Source: Metabacillus sediminilitoris | GTDB lineage: Bacteria; Bacillota; Bacilli; Bacillales; Bacillaceae | DNA length: 64,000 bases | Assembly: GCF_009720625.1 (NCBI RefSeq) | Contig: NZ_CP046266.1 | Span: forward strand, 2,365,501-2,429,500 | Reading direction: 5' to 3' | Shown here: one piece after another, positions 54,658 to 63,453 of the stretch | Layout of the letters: the number at the start of each line of letters is the position of its first letter | How positions within the stretch are numbered: position 1 is the first letter of the stretch | Made by a program: the position numbers and the translations under genes | The notes under the pieces: generated by a model | Database searches by the model: none | Seen by the model: only the letters and a program-made list of their open reading frames with translations | What the model was told of the DNA's origin: nothing

Positions 54658-54838
54658 ATATAGTTGTAGATGGAGAAGTAATGGAAGCAGTATTACAAAA
54701 GGTTAGCTGCTTCCATAAGATCAACTAATACTTCATCTGAATTTAAACAATTATTAATCAAGGGGGATTGTAAATAGTAGGTAAACAGTAGGGATAATCA
54801 TTAATGGGAACGAACCAATCTAATTCAAATTGACTGCT

Positions 54839-54865
54839 TGTCACAGAATGAGTCACTTAGTCGTT
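54839..54865 (+). promoter_or_regulatory. ECF41-type promoter of the carboxymuconolactone-decarboxylase gene
   Basis: TGTCACA (54839-54845), 16 bases, CGTT (54862-54865). The surrounding bases (gagtcacttagtcgttatata) are nearly the same as in the copy at 54631. Confidence 0.72.
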
Positions 54866-55019
54866 ATATATTTGAAGGCAAATGTAGGTGAAGATGACAG
54901 CCGGATAGATACTTTTAATTCGGGAATAATCTTGACTGTTTGATCTTCTAGTCGTGTATTTACTGTTACATGTTTATACATTAATTACAATTAATAAGGA
55001 AAAGAGAGGTATACCAATT

Positions 55020-55499
55020 ATGACTGAACGTATTAATTACATGAAAGAATCACCAGAATTTTTTAAAAAGTTGACGGAACTTAGCATGCAAGAGAAGGAA
55101 AGTTCAATTGAAGAATCAATCCGTCATTTAGTTCACATCAGAGCTTCACAAATGAATGGATGTGGCTTTTGCTTAGATATGCACGTCAAAGAAGCTAAAA
55201 TCCATGGTGAGAGAGAGCTTCGTCTTTACCACACTACAATTTGGCGTGAATCAACACTATTTAGTCCACGTGAGCGTGCGGCACTAGAATGGACAGAGAT
55301 TTTGACAAAGATGCCTGAGCATGGTGTATCTGATGACATTTATGACCGTGTTCGTAGTCAGTTTTCAGAAAAAGAGTTATCAGATCTTACATTCTCAGTT
55401 ATGGCAATTAATGCTTGGAACCGTATTAATGTTGCATTCAAAACGGTACCAGGATCAGCTGACAAAGCGTTTGGATTAACAAAAGCTGGCTTAAGCTAA
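55020..55499 (+). CDS. Carboxymuconolactone decarboxylase/AhpD-family protein, ECF41 target
   Basis: 159 residues from ATG 55020 with AAAAGAGAGGT; an upstream in-frame start at 54954 has no site. Redox motif GCGFCLDMH with C48, C51 and H55. ECF41 sigma factors are typically encoded beside such a COE gene (carboxymuconolactone decarboxylase, oxidoreductase or epimerase), and the promoter motif at 54839 supports direct control. Probably a small redox enzyme; substrate unknown. If the sigma factor is truly broken, this gene may be silent. Confidence 0.88.
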   Translation: MTERINYMKESPEFFKKLTELSMQEKESSIEESIRHLVHIRASQMNGCGFCLDMHVKEAKIHGERELRLYHTTIWRESTLFSPRERAALEWTEILTKMPEHGVSDDIYDRVRSQFSEKELSDLTFSVMAINAWNRINVAFKTVPGSADKAFGLTKAGLS

Positions 55500-55630
55500 G
55501 AGTTATATGAGCCAAATGTGAAATGGATCATGAGGTGGTGGCATCAATGACTCCTCTAGGTGTCAACACGATTTCTGGAGAAGGGCTAGACTAAGAGATT
55601 TTCATAAATCAATAAAACAGTAAATATACC
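55500..55630. other. Spacer after the decarboxylase-type gene
   Basis: No gene or hairpin of note. Confidence 0.3.
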
Positions 55631-55828
55631 CAAACTGAAGTCGTTCTTACTTACATGCAAGGTCTTGCTGGTGAGAATGTATTATCGGAAGTAAGAAGTA
55701 AACTTGGCAAGATCGAGGCAAATGGCGTAATCGATTCTGCATATATTGTTATTCCTGGTGTGATGGTAGGCTTTCTCTTAAGAAGAATATTTTTCAAAAT
55801 ATATTTACTAAAAAATAAAAATGTTTAA
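55631..55828 (+). pseudogene. Orphan fragment of a gene, possibly membrane protein end
   Basis: Open frame of 65 codons without a usable start: TYMQGLAGENVLSEVRSKLG, then IDSAYIVIPGVMVGFLLRRIFF with a hydrophobic stretch and a basic end. Followed at once by a mosaic repeat. Not recognised. Confidence 0.35.
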
Positions 55829-55831
55829 AGT

Positions 55832-55898
55832 TTGTGAAAATATATACTTAAAGTAACGGGTGCTTTACTTCAATAAGGAGTGAAGCTTTTTTATTAAG
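55832..55898 (+). repeat. Mosaic repeat, left half with hairpin
   Basis: gtgaaaatatatacttaaagTAACGGGTGC, hairpin TTTACTTC/GAGTGAAG with T-run. Confidence 0.78.
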
Positions 55899-55995
55899 TA
55901 ATAAAGTCATTTTACAAGCGTATATGATTTAGGGGTATCAGTGTCTTCAGTATAGAATTTGTTAGAATATAGTTGATTTTAACGGAGGAAACCAT

Positions 55996-56781
55996 ATGAA
56001 TTTATCTATTTTAAATACCTTTAGTGATCAAGCCTTTAGAGGCAATCCGGCTGCTGTTTGCTTGTTAAGTGAGGAAAAAGGCAGTAGTTGGATGCAGAGT
56101 ATTGCAAAGGAGATGAATTTACCTGTTACAGCTTTTATAAACGAGTTCAAAAGTGATTACTATTTACGCTGGTTTACTCCTTCTACAGAAATACCTATTT
56201 GTGGACACGGAACACTTGCAAGTTCATTCTTTTTATGGGAGAACGGGTACGTGGAAAATGAAAAAGTTATTGCTTTTCAGACAAAAAGTGGACTTCTCAA
56301 AGCACAGTTTATAGATGGATGGGTTCAATTAGAGTTTCCATCAAATCTTGAAGAGAAAACCATTGCTCCTGATTTACTAATATCGGCTTTAGGTGTTGAG
56401 CCTACATATGTTGGGAAAAACAAACTTGACTACTTAGTTGAAGTTGAGTCAGAAGATACCGTTAAAAACTTAATACCAAATATAGACTTAATTTCCCAAT
56501 TACCAGTCCGTGGTGTTATTGTTACAAGCAAATCAAATTCAAATGAATATGACTTTGTTTCACGGTTCTTTTCCCCAGCTCAAGGGATTATTGAGGATTA
56601 TGTCAATGGTTCATCACATTGTTGTTTAGGTCCATATTGGAAAAATAAATTACATAAAACCGATTTTATAGCTTACCAAGCTTCAGAAAGAGGAGGAATT
56701 TTAAAAGTAAAGCTTTTGGGTGATAAAGTTTTACTATCAGGTAAGGCAGTAACCATATTTGAAGGTAAGCTAACAGTTTAA
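55996..56781 (+). CDS. PhzF-family isomerase-like protein with altered active site
   Basis: 261 residues, the usual length. Two-domain PhzF fold: FSDQAFRGNPAAVCLL at the start, RWFTPSTEIPICGHGTLASS around 62-81, VSRFFSPAQGIIEDYVNGSSHCCLGPYW in parts in the second half. In PhzF the general base is a glutamate in an S-E-T-x-F motif after the first helix; here the same place reads PVTAF (residues 43-47), so that Glu is absent. Activity may differ from isomerisation. ATG with ACGGAGGAAACCAT. Confidence 0.85.
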   Translation: MNLSILNTFSDQAFRGNPAAVCLLSEEKGSSWMQSIAKEMNLPVTAFINEFKSDYYLRWFTPSTEIPICGHGTLASSFFLWENGYVENEKVIAFQTKSGLLKAQFIDGWVQLEFPSNLEEKTIAPDLLISALGVEPTYVGKNKLDYLVEVESEDTVKNLIPNIDLISQLPVRGVIVTSKSNSNEYDFVSRFFSPAQGIIEDYVNGSSHCCLGPYWKNKLHKTDFIAYQASERGGILKVKLLGDKVLLSGKAVTIFEGKLTV

Positions 56782-56794
56782 TATCCATAGTCCT

Positions 56795-56827
56795 TACTGA
56801 ACTAACGGGGCAGGTTAGTTCAATAAG
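56795..56827 (+). repeat. Mosaic repeat, tail only, near-perfect palindrome
   Basis: ttactgaactaacggggCAGGTTAGTTCAATAAG, 14 bases after the PhzF stop codon. Confidence 0.75.
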
Positions 56828-56869
56828 ATATTGTATAATAATGGATATATATTGAATGGGAGGATTCTA

Positions 56870-57367
56870 ATGTTAATCAGAGAGATAAAACCTGATGATG
56901 CTGAAAGCTTAGTGAATTTAATTAAGCAAGTTGAAAGTGAGTCCCAATATATGCTTTTTGAATCAGGTGAAAGAAACATTGGAACTGAACAACAAGAAAA
57001 AAGAATAGAAACTATGAAAAAAGAGGGTAATTCGACTATTTTTGTAGCTGAAGAAAATGAGGAATTAATCGGATACCTAATTGCTATAGGTGGCAATGCC
57101 AATAGAAACAAACATTCTGTATATGTTGTTATTGGTATCTTAACTCAATATAGAGGGATTGGGATTGGAACAAAACTATTTAAACAATTAGAGGAGTGGG
57201 CAACGGAACAAAGTGTCTATCGATTAGAATTATCTGTAGTAACTCGTAATGAAGCTGGATTGCGGTTATATAAAAAAATGGGATTTGATATTGAAGGAAC
57301 AAAAAGACATTCGCTTTACATTGACGGCGAATTTGTTGATGAATACTATATGTCTAAACTTTTATAA
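56870..57367 (+). CDS. GNAT N-acetyltransferase (RimJ/RimL-like or PhnO-like)
   Basis: 165 residues from ATG 56870 with GGGAGGATTCTA; the longer frame from 56831 has no site. Acetyl-CoA loop ILTQYRGIGIGTKLFKQLEEWA around residues 91-112 and VVTRNEAGLRLYKKMGFDIEGT after it. Resembles acetyltransferases acting on amines or protein N-termini; substrate unknown. Single gene between two mosaic repeats. Confidence 0.88.
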   Translation: MLIREIKPDDAESLVNLIKQVESESQYMLFESGERNIGTEQQEKRIETMKKEGNSTIFVAEENEELIGYLIAIGGNANRNKHSVYVVIGILTQYRGIGIGTKLFKQLEEWATEQSVYRLELSVVTRNEAGLRLYKKMGFDIEGTKRHSLYIDGEFVDEYYMSKLL

Positions 57368-57371
57368 AAAT

Positions 57372-57396
57372 ATCTTGTTAAGCTAACGGGTGCTTT
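57372..57396 (+). repeat. Mosaic repeat, left half, cut by IS type A copy 2
   Basis: tcttgttaagCTAACGGGTGCTTT. Joined to 58978 onwards it gives GGGTGCTTTAGTTTAAG plus hairpin, an ordinary repeat. Confidence 0.8.
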
Positions 57397-57454
57397 CGTA
57401 TTAGGAGGTTAACCAGTTTTTACTGGTTGACCTTTTTTATATAGGACCTATTAT

Positions 57455-57624
57455 ATCGGTAGCCAGGGTAGGACGTACGGGTGCGTGGGACCATGATCTC
57501 GTCAACTAAACTGTCCGCCCCCTACTTGAAGAAACATGTTTGAGGCTGGTTGGGACAACGATCTCGTATAACAAGCGAAGCTATGATACTGCAAGAGGAA
57601 TAGGGGCTACTGGCAAAACAAATG
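57455..57624 (+). ncRNA. Predicted IS110 bridge RNA, type A copy 2
   Basis: Guide segments as in copy 1: ACGGGTGC at 57477-57484 and CAACTAAACTGT at 57503-57514. The target here rejoins as ACGGGTGCTTTAGTTTAAG. Confidence 0.6.
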
Positions 57625-57642
57625 GAGAGGAAGAGATAAAGA

Positions 57643-58845
57643 ATGAATCCAGTAATCGGTCTGGATGTTTCAAAAGGGGAAAGCCAGGTTCAAGCATTTT
57701 TAGATAAAGGAAAGCCGTTTGGAAAAAGTTTTAGTGTATCACACACGACTGAGGGGCTAGATGCCTTACTTCATTATTTGAAAGTGGTAGAAAATGAGAC
57801 TGGTATAAAACCAAGTGTAATATTAGAATCGACGGGACATTATCACACTCCTGTCATTCAGTTTTTAGAGGAACAGAATTATTTATACATTATGATCAAT
57901 CCTTTACTGTCTTATCAGGCAAAAAAATCGAGTTTGCGAAATGTGAAAACAGATGAAATAGATGCTTTTCGCTTGTGTGAACTGTATTACAAAGAAGAGC
58001 TTGAACCCTATAAAAAAAGGGGTATCCAACGTTTAAACCTTCGTCATCTTACTAGACAACATGAAACCCTTACGGGTTTGTATGTTCAAGCTAAGTTACA
58101 GTTTCATGCGATTTTAGATCAAGTGTTTTCTGAATATAAAGGGGTATTTGGAGATTTGTATTCAAAAGTTTCTCTAAACATACTCCTGGAATTTAGTACG
58201 TCAGAATCTGTGGTACAGGCTGGAGAAAACAAGGTAACCGATAAAATAGCGAGTTTATGTATGAGTCGTTCGGAACGTTGGGCACAAGAAAGGGCAAAGA
58301 AGCTTTATGAAGCAGCTCAGCGTAACCCATTTAAGAGCATAGTCTATCAAAGTCATTTGATAAGCCTTGAAATGTATATTCAACTGCTTCTCCAATACCA
58401 AGAGCATCTAGCAAAGTTAGATGATCAAATAGATGCCCTGGCAGGAGAAATAGAAGAATATAAGATTATCCAGTCGATTCCCGGTATCGGAGAAAAAATC
58501 GCGGCAACGATTATTTCTGAAATTGGAGAAATCGAACGGTTTAATCACCCTAAAAAATTGGTTGCCTTCTCTGGAATCGATCCAAGTGTACATTCATCGG
58601 GGAAATTTACAGCGACGATTAATCGAATCACCAAGAGAGGCTCAAGCAGACTGCGACATGCCTTATATATGGCTGTTCTCTGTGGGATCAGATCCTCTCG
58701 TAATAAGAAGCTAAAAGAGTTCTATGATCGAAAGCGAGAAGAAGGAAAACCTTTTAAAGTCGCAATGATTGCATGTGTAAATAAGCTTATTCATTGGATT
58801 TATGCCTTACTAAAACGTAAAGAAGCTTTCCTGGATTTAGCTTAA
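57643..58845 (+). CDS. IS110-family transposase, type A copy 2
   Basis: 400 residues, intact; same motifs as copy 1 (GLDVSK, ESTGHYH, KTDEIDAF, SSGKFTATINRITKRGSS). Serine replaces proline in VFSEYKG. Confidence 0.95.
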   Translation: MNPVIGLDVSKGESQVQAFLDKGKPFGKSFSVSHTTEGLDALLHYLKVVENETGIKPSVILESTGHYHTPVIQFLEEQNYLYIMINPLLSYQAKKSSLRNVKTDEIDAFRLCELYYKEELEPYKKRGIQRLNLRHLTRQHETLTGLYVQAKLQFHAILDQVFSEYKGVFGDLYSKVSLNILLEFSTSESVVQAGENKVTDKIASLCMSRSERWAQERAKKLYEAAQRNPFKSIVYQSHLISLEMYIQLLLQYQEHLAKLDDQIDALAGEIEEYKIIQSIPGIGEKIAATIISEIGEIERFNHPKKLVAFSGIDPSVHSSGKFTATINRITKRGSSRLRHALYMAVLCGIRSSRNKKLKEFYDRKREEGKPFKVAMIACVNKLIHWIYALLKRKEAFLDLA

Positions 58846-58977
58846 CAAAAACAATTAGGCAAAACATGAAAAACCTTCCAATATAAATGAGGAAGGTTAT
58901 TTGGCATGAATATTTTTAGTATATCATTTTGTTTATAGGATTTTTATTGAAAAATGTTGACATCCTATTAGCTGGTT

Positions 58978-59020
58978 TAGTTTAAGAAAAAAAAGGACTA
59001 ATTGAGTCCTTTTTCTTTTT
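58978..59020 (+). repeat. Mosaic repeat, right part with terminator hairpin
   Basis: tagtttaagaaa, then AAAAAGGACT (58990-58999) pairing with AGTCCTTTTT (59005-59014) and a further T-run. Confidence 0.78.
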
Positions 59021-59078
59021 ACCAAAATATCAAGATATTCATTTAACAGAGCCATAAAAATAAAAAAAAGACCCAATA

Positions 59079-59315
59079 TTATATAGCAGATTCTACATTA
59101 ATTAAATTCGTTATATCAACATCATCATACAACACCTTGTAGATTTCCATTCCAGGTAACTCCATTAGCATTTGCTCTATCCATTTTCCAGCTACTTCAG
59201 CTACAGAATTATCGGGATCCTCTTTATATTTCTTAGGATTAACTTTAAAATATCCTCTTTTTAGTATCTTTGAATCGAAATAAAAATAGTGGACTTGTAC
59301 TAAAACTTGCATCAT
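59079..59315 (-). CDS. Hypothetical protein of 77-78 residues
   Basis: Two adjacent ATG codons (59315, 59312) after GCGAGGAAAA; the second is better spaced. VQVHYFYFDSKILKRGYFKV, then EVAGKWIEQMLMELPGMEIYKVLYDDVDI in parts. No signal or membrane helix. Not recognised. Confidence 0.6.
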   Translation of the reverse strand: MMQVLVQVHYFYFDSKILKRGYFKVNPKKYKEDPDNSVAEVAGKWIEQMLMELPGMEIYKVLYDDVDITNLINVESAI

Positions 59316-59420
59316 TTTTCCTCGCTATTTTAATGCTATGTCTATATTATACGAAAATACGTTCTGGTTTAACAATAGGAATTGCAATTTCAGAAAAACA
59401 GAAATTTAATATTTAATTAA

Positions 59421-59586
59421 AGAGGTTGTGAAAGATTGTACTTAAATTAATGGCATTTTTGTAGAAGAATCGTCTAGCTCTTATTCAACAATCGGGCCAT
59501 TAATTGAATAAAACTTGGATTTTTATTTAAATAAATAAGATTGTGAAGTAATGTACTTAAAGTAATGGTCAGAATAGTGAAAGAAG
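59421..59586 (+). repeat. Mosaic repeat cluster, three blocks
   Basis: agaggttgtgaaagattgtacttaaattaatgGCA (59421-59455), ttattcaacaatcGGGCCATTAATTGAATAAA (59481-59513), attgtgaagtaatgtacttaaagtaatggtCAGAATAGTG (59540-59580). Shortly after, TTGGAGGTTTAAAA precedes an 11-codon frame (MKKPNYYILFS, 59622 on), perhaps a gene relic. Confidence 0.65.
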
Positions 59587-59724
59587 TATAAAGATAAATT
59601 TTACCTTGTTGGAGGTTTAAAAATGAAGAAACCAAATTATTATATCCTTTTTTCTTAATAAAATAGAAAAAAAGGAGTAAAATCAAAATAAATTATATAA
59701 AAACGACAAGGAAGGTTTGATTTG

Positions 59725-60153
59725 ATGGGAAGTCAAGTACGTTCAGTTCCTCGTCCGCTTGTGCGAACAAATCAGTGGTTTATTGTGGTGTCAGTATTGT
59801 TTACCTGGATAACTAAGCAAGAATGGATCCTTGCTATTCCTTTCTTAGCAGGTTTAATGGGTTTATTTTTTGGATTTAATCCTGTAATGCGTTTAGCTAA
59901 GCTCTTCTTAAGAAAGCACCCATCACAATATATTCCTGAGGAATGGGAGCAGCAGCAATTCAATCAGACAATTGCGGTCATTTGTCTCGCAGGGGGATTA
60001 ATAAGTTTTCTAATGAATTGGACCATTTTAGGTTATGTCTTCACCATTATGGTTGCTGCAGCTGCATTTATTGCAATTTTAGGTTTTTGTGTTGGTTGCT
60101 ATATAAGATTTCATTGGAAACAATACCAATACAGAAGATCTCTAAATAAATAA
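59725..60153 (+). CDS. DUF4395-family membrane protein
   Basis: 142 residues, ATG at 59725 with AAGGAAGGTTTGATTTG (a TTG one codon earlier is also possible). VPRPLVRTNQWFIVVSVLFTW, then FNPVMRLAKLFLRKHP, is the DUF4395 pattern; four membrane segments, the cysteines in GFCVGCYIRF near the end. Some members sit beside thiol-disulfide exchange proteins. Function unknown. Single gene between repeats. Confidence 0.83.
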   Translation: MGSQVRSVPRPLVRTNQWFIVVSVLFTWITKQEWILAIPFLAGLMGLFFGFNPVMRLAKLFLRKHPSQYIPEEWEQQQFNQTIAVICLAGGLISFLMNWTILGYVFTIMVAAAAFIAILGFCVGCYIRFHWKQYQYRRSLNK

Positions 60154-60246
60154 TAAAAAATGTGATGGTTGAGACAGGAAATATTGTTCATTTTCTGTCT
60201 TTTTTAATAATTAGAAACACAAAAGGTGCAATTGTTAATTTTTTGC

Positions 60247-60280
60247 ATATTCAACTAACTGGGCAGTATAGTTCAATAAA
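60247..60280 (+). repeat. Mosaic repeat, tail only
   Basis: atattcaactaactgggCAGTATAGTTCAATAAAT. Confidence 0.68.
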
Positions 60281-60361
60281 TAATTATTTATAGCTAGGTA
60301 ATATTCTGTTAAAACAACCAAAGAATTAGTTTGCTAACGTTAATTATAGGAAGTGAATATA

Positions 60362-60922
60362 ATGTCGGTCTTTATTCAAAACAGTCATAAAAGCATAATT
60401 AACTCAATTAAGTTTAAAAAGAGAGATTTTACAGTTTTAAGTATTGGAGTAATGTTAAGAGATTTTGAAGGATTTACATATAATTTTATAAAAGTTACTT
60501 TTGTGTTTCCTTTATTTTTTGTTTTACCAACGGTGTTAATAGATGATGAAGATATAGGAAAGATGAAAGAACTGCACATTGATTATCTGATTAAAAAAAG
60601 TGAATGGATGACTCTCAAAGTAGAGTCTGATGCTCAATTAAAACTAATAACGGAATATTGTGAGTGGTCTGCTTGTAGTGGTCTCGGTTCGTTTATGGTA
60701 CAAGGAGAGAGCATACTTTTTGATGATTTGTGGCCAAATGTGCATTGGAGTCATCCAACAGAGTTCCCTAAACTTGATTGGGACAAGGTATTAACATTAA
60801 TTGATATACAAGAAGTTGGATACACGTTAATTACTAATGATAATAGAATCAATAGCACATCAAAAATGTTAAATTATATTCCTAAAGAGTATGAAATTGA
60901 TCTGGAGAATTGTGATATTTGA
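60362..60922 (+). CDS. Hypothetical protein of 186 residues
   Basis: ATG 60362 with TAGGAAGTGAATATA. One hydrophobic stretch around residues 45-58 (FIKVTFVFPLFFVLPTVL) within an otherwise acidic, aromatic-rich protein; C-terminal half has DDLWPNVHWSHPTEFPKLDWDKVL in parts. Not recognised. Ends 16 bases before the type B insertion sequence. Confidence 0.65.
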   Translation: MSVFIQNSHKSIINSIKFKKRDFTVLSIGVMLRDFEGFTYNFIKVTFVFPLFFVLPTVLIDDEDIGKMKELHIDYLIKKSEWMTLKVESDAQLKLITEYCEWSACSGLGSFMVQGESILFDDLWPNVHWSHPTEFPKLDWDKVLTLIDIQEVGYTLITNDNRINSTSKMLNYIPKEYEIDLENCDI

Positions 60923-61061
60923 TTTTAGGGTTCTTCAACTACCATGAAAATTAACTTCTGTTAGATCCGAAAAATGGCAATACTTACATAGACGCAGCTC
61001 ATTCATCTTTTTAAAAGGGGAGAGCGTCTGATCATTGGTGTTTATTTACTTGTTTAATGGA

Positions 61062-62279
61062 TTAGGAAGCTTCTGTTATTGTAACCGTATAGCCTAAGTT
61101 TTCTAGTCTTCGAACCGAATGGCGTACAATTGATACCTGTCTTTGTTTATCAAAGTAGTCTTCGCCTAAGTCTACATACATTTCTTTTCTAGTTAACAGG
61201 TAATATGCGATCCGTAATATCGCATGGGCAACTACTATAGCTGCTCTTTTGTTGCCTTTTCGTCCTGCTGTTCGTCGATACAATGCACCAAGATAGTTTT
61301 TTGACCCTCTGACCGATTGAGCTGCTTCAGTTAATGCTGATCTTAAATACTTATTTCCTTTTTTAGATTTAGTTGATTTTCTTTTCCCAGCACTTTCATT
61401 ATGTCCAGGTACGAGAGCTGCCCATGAACAAAGATGTGCCGCAGTTGGAAATTGATTTTTAACATCAGTACCGATTTCAGCTAGGATTTGTTCAGCCATT
61501 CTTCTGGCGATTCCAGGAATCGAATCTAGTCTTTCAATATCTTCTTCATACGAGTTTACTCGTTGGGCTATCTCTTGATCTAACATTTCAATTTGCTCAG
61601 TTAGAAAATCAATGTGAGTTAAAATCGTTTTGAGCATTAAGCGTTGATGTGGGTTAACATAGCCCTGAAGTGCTAATTCAAGTTCTGCTTTTTTCTTTTT
61701 CATTGTACGACGAGCGAAGTTTGCTAGTTTCTCAGGATCATCCTCGCCGTCAGCGATAGCTCGAAGCATATCCTTCGAGGAAACCCCCATAATATCTGAA
61801 ACGACAGAGCCTAGTTTGATATTGGCTCCTTCTAAAACTTTTTGAATTCGATTATGTTGTCTTGCACGTTCTTCGATAATACTGCGGCGATAACGGACAA
61901 GTTCCCTCAGCTCTCTTTGAATACGGTTTGGAATGAAACTCGCTTTGAGTAAACCATGGCGAAGAAGTTGGGCAATCCATTCGGCATCTTTAACGTCGGT
62001 CTTACGACCGGGGAGTGCCTTCATGTGTTGGGCGTTTACTACTAGAAACTCAATCCCTTCAGATTCTAGTAGGTTAACGATAGGTTTCCAATAAACACTC
62101 GTGCTTTCCATTGCGACATGAGTACAGTCATGTTCCTTAATCCAGTCGATTAACTTAAGCAGAAAAACTGTTTTGGTAGGAAACGTTTGAATCTCCTTTC
62201 CATCAGGTGTCATAATACATGCAGTGATATTGTCCTTATGAACATCCATACCACATGCTCTTTCAATGATTACATCCAT
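61062..62279 (-). CDS. IS110-family transposase, type B copy 2
   Basis: 405 residues, identical in sequence to the copy at 48609. Intact DEDD and serine regions. Confidence 0.95.
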   Translation of the reverse strand: MDVIIERACGMDVHKDNITACIMTPDGKEIQTFPTKTVFLLKLIDWIKEHDCTHVAMESTSVYWKPIVNLLESEGIEFLVVNAQHMKALPGRKTDVKDAEWIAQLLRHGLLKASFIPNRIQRELRELVRYRRSIIEERARQHNRIQKVLEGANIKLGSVVSDIMGVSSKDMLRAIADGEDDPEKLANFARRTMKKKKAELELALQGYVNPHQRLMLKTILTHIDFLTEQIEMLDQEIAQRVNSYEEDIERLDSIPGIARRMAEQILAEIGTDVKNQFPTAAHLCSWAALVPGHNESAGKRKSTKSKKGNKYLRSALTEAAQSVRGSKNYLGALYRRTAGRKGNKRAAIVVAHAILRIAYYLLTRKEMYVDLGEDYFDKQRQVSIVRHSVRRLENLGYTVTITEAS

Positions 62280-62534
62280 TGAAATTCTTCCTTTCTAGGC
62301 TTGTAAATTGGAGGCTGGTGCAACAATCAGAATAAGGATTAATCTACCATGAGTGCTTCCCGTAAGGGAGCGACAGTTTGTGGTGCACCGTGGTCGTTGG
62401 AGTCAGACTAACGGATGGGCTCTAAGGCACCATAGTTTATCGACCTTCCTCTCCCAGCCTTAGAAGCAGTATGGACGGATTCAATACATTTTCATTCTTT
62501 GTGGTGAAGCGCCGATTTTGCGCTTCATGGATGG
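62280..62534 (-). ncRNA. Predicted IS110 bridge RNA, type B copy 2
   Basis: Same guide segments as copy 1, at +12,453 bases: CCATCCGTTAG and TCCAAC on the minus strand (62408-62418 and 62396-62401). Confidence 0.55.
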
Positions 62535-62614
62535 CTAACGGGTACAAGAGTTGAAGGACAGGTTGCTGTGGCAGCCTTTTTTCTTTGTTCAACGAAGAAG
62601 CAGATTAGCATGAA
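62535..62614 (+). repeat. Mosaic repeat beside IS type B copy 2
   Basis: CTAACGGGTACAAGAGTTGAAG, stem AGGTTGCTG/TGGCAGCCT with T-run (62560-62583), tail gttcaacgaagaagcagattagcatgaa. Confidence 0.82.
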
Positions 62615-62720
62615 TAATCGTTCTTTTCACGTTAACGCTTTTGTACTTGGTAACTAGAAGTTATAAGATCCCATCTAATTTGAATATACCTAGGTATATA
62701 CTATAAATGGAGGGCTGTTT

Positions 62721-63185
62721 ATGGCTTTAGTTTCAATTTATACTGTTGGTAGGCTAAATCACCCCTATGACCACCCTAAATCTCGTGAGTTTTATGAAAT
62801 GGGATATAAAGTAATGCGTCAGGCATATGTTTCAGGATATCTTGTAGAGGAGTTTTCATCAGATGGAGTGTCTTTCCCTGAAGAAGTTAAAGGGAAAGGT
62901 TACCCTGTTCTGACATTAACGGTATGGAAAAGCCTTCAATCCTTATATCGTTTTACCTATTCAGGTAAGCATAGCCAAGCGTTGCGAAATAGGAACAGAT
63001 GGATGGAGCCTGATCAAGAGAAACACCTTTCATATGTAGTGTGGTGGACAGAGAATGTGGAGGATGTTTCATGGGAGGAGGCTTTCAAGAGATACAACTA
63101 TTTTATTCAAAATGGCCCCACTCCTTTTGCGTTTGACTTAAAGCACGCTTTTGATGAAAAAGGGGAGACGTGTATGCTTAAGTAG
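62721..63185 (+). CDS. DUF3291-family protein
   Basis: 154 residues. LVSIYTVGRLNHPYDHPKSREF, then LTVWKSLQSLYRFTYSGKHSQAL and YVVWWTENVEDVSWEEAFKRY: typical of DUF3291, a ferredoxin-like fold related to antibiotic-biosynthesis monooxygenases. Role unknown. ATG with ATGGAGGGCTGTTT. Confidence 0.85.
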   Translation: MALVSIYTVGRLNHPYDHPKSREFYEMGYKVMRQAYVSGYLVEEFSSDGVSFPEEVKGKGYPVLTLTVWKSLQSLYRFTYSGKHSQALRNRNRWMEPDQEKHLSYVVWWTENVEDVSWEEAFKRYNYFIQNGPTPFAFDLKHAFDEKGETCMLK

Positions 63186-63334
63186 CAAGATGATTTCTTG
63201 TTAATGTTTAGGATGCTGAACAACTCACTTTTCTTCTTTCTTGACCTATTTGTTGAATTAAATAGGTGAGTATATAAGAATAGATACACTTGCTATTGGT
63301 AATATTTTTTATTCGATTGTACGATTACTATAGG
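63186..63334. other. Spacer
   Basis: No gene seen. Confidence 0.3.
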
Positions 63335-63453
63335 GTGCTAACCTGGAACAAGGATTAGCGCTTTTTTTAGTTTAGGGCTAGATTGTTGAACAACACCTAG
63401 ATATCTAGGTTAAACTTTAGAAGAGATTGTGAAAATATTTATACTTAAAGTAA
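63335..63453 (+). repeat. Mosaic repeat cut by IS110-type element C
   Basis: GGTGCTAA/TTAGCGC hairpin with seven T (63335-63369), tagggctaGATTGTTGAACAACACC, then gaagagattgtgaaaatatttatacttaaagta up to the element. The expected ACGGGTGC continuation is displaced beyond the window. Confidence 0.75.

Larger units (their letters stand above)
57397..58977 (+). mobile_element. IS110-family insertion sequence, type A, copy 2
   Basis: Collinear with copy 1 at a constant offset of 30,034 bases over its whole length. Differences seen: one base near the left end (57404), one silent change near 57754, one missense base in the transposase. Flanks differ completely outside 57397-58977 apart from repeat sequence. 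Confidence 0.88.
60939..62534 (-). mobile_element. IS110-family insertion sequence, type B, copy 2 (1,596 bp)
   Basis: Same ends as copy 1; left flank TTCAA, right flank CTAACGGGTACAAGAGTTGAAG, which rejoin to TTCAACTAACGGGTAC. One base difference seen outside the gene (cttacatag here, cttaaatag in copy 1). Confidence 0.92.
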
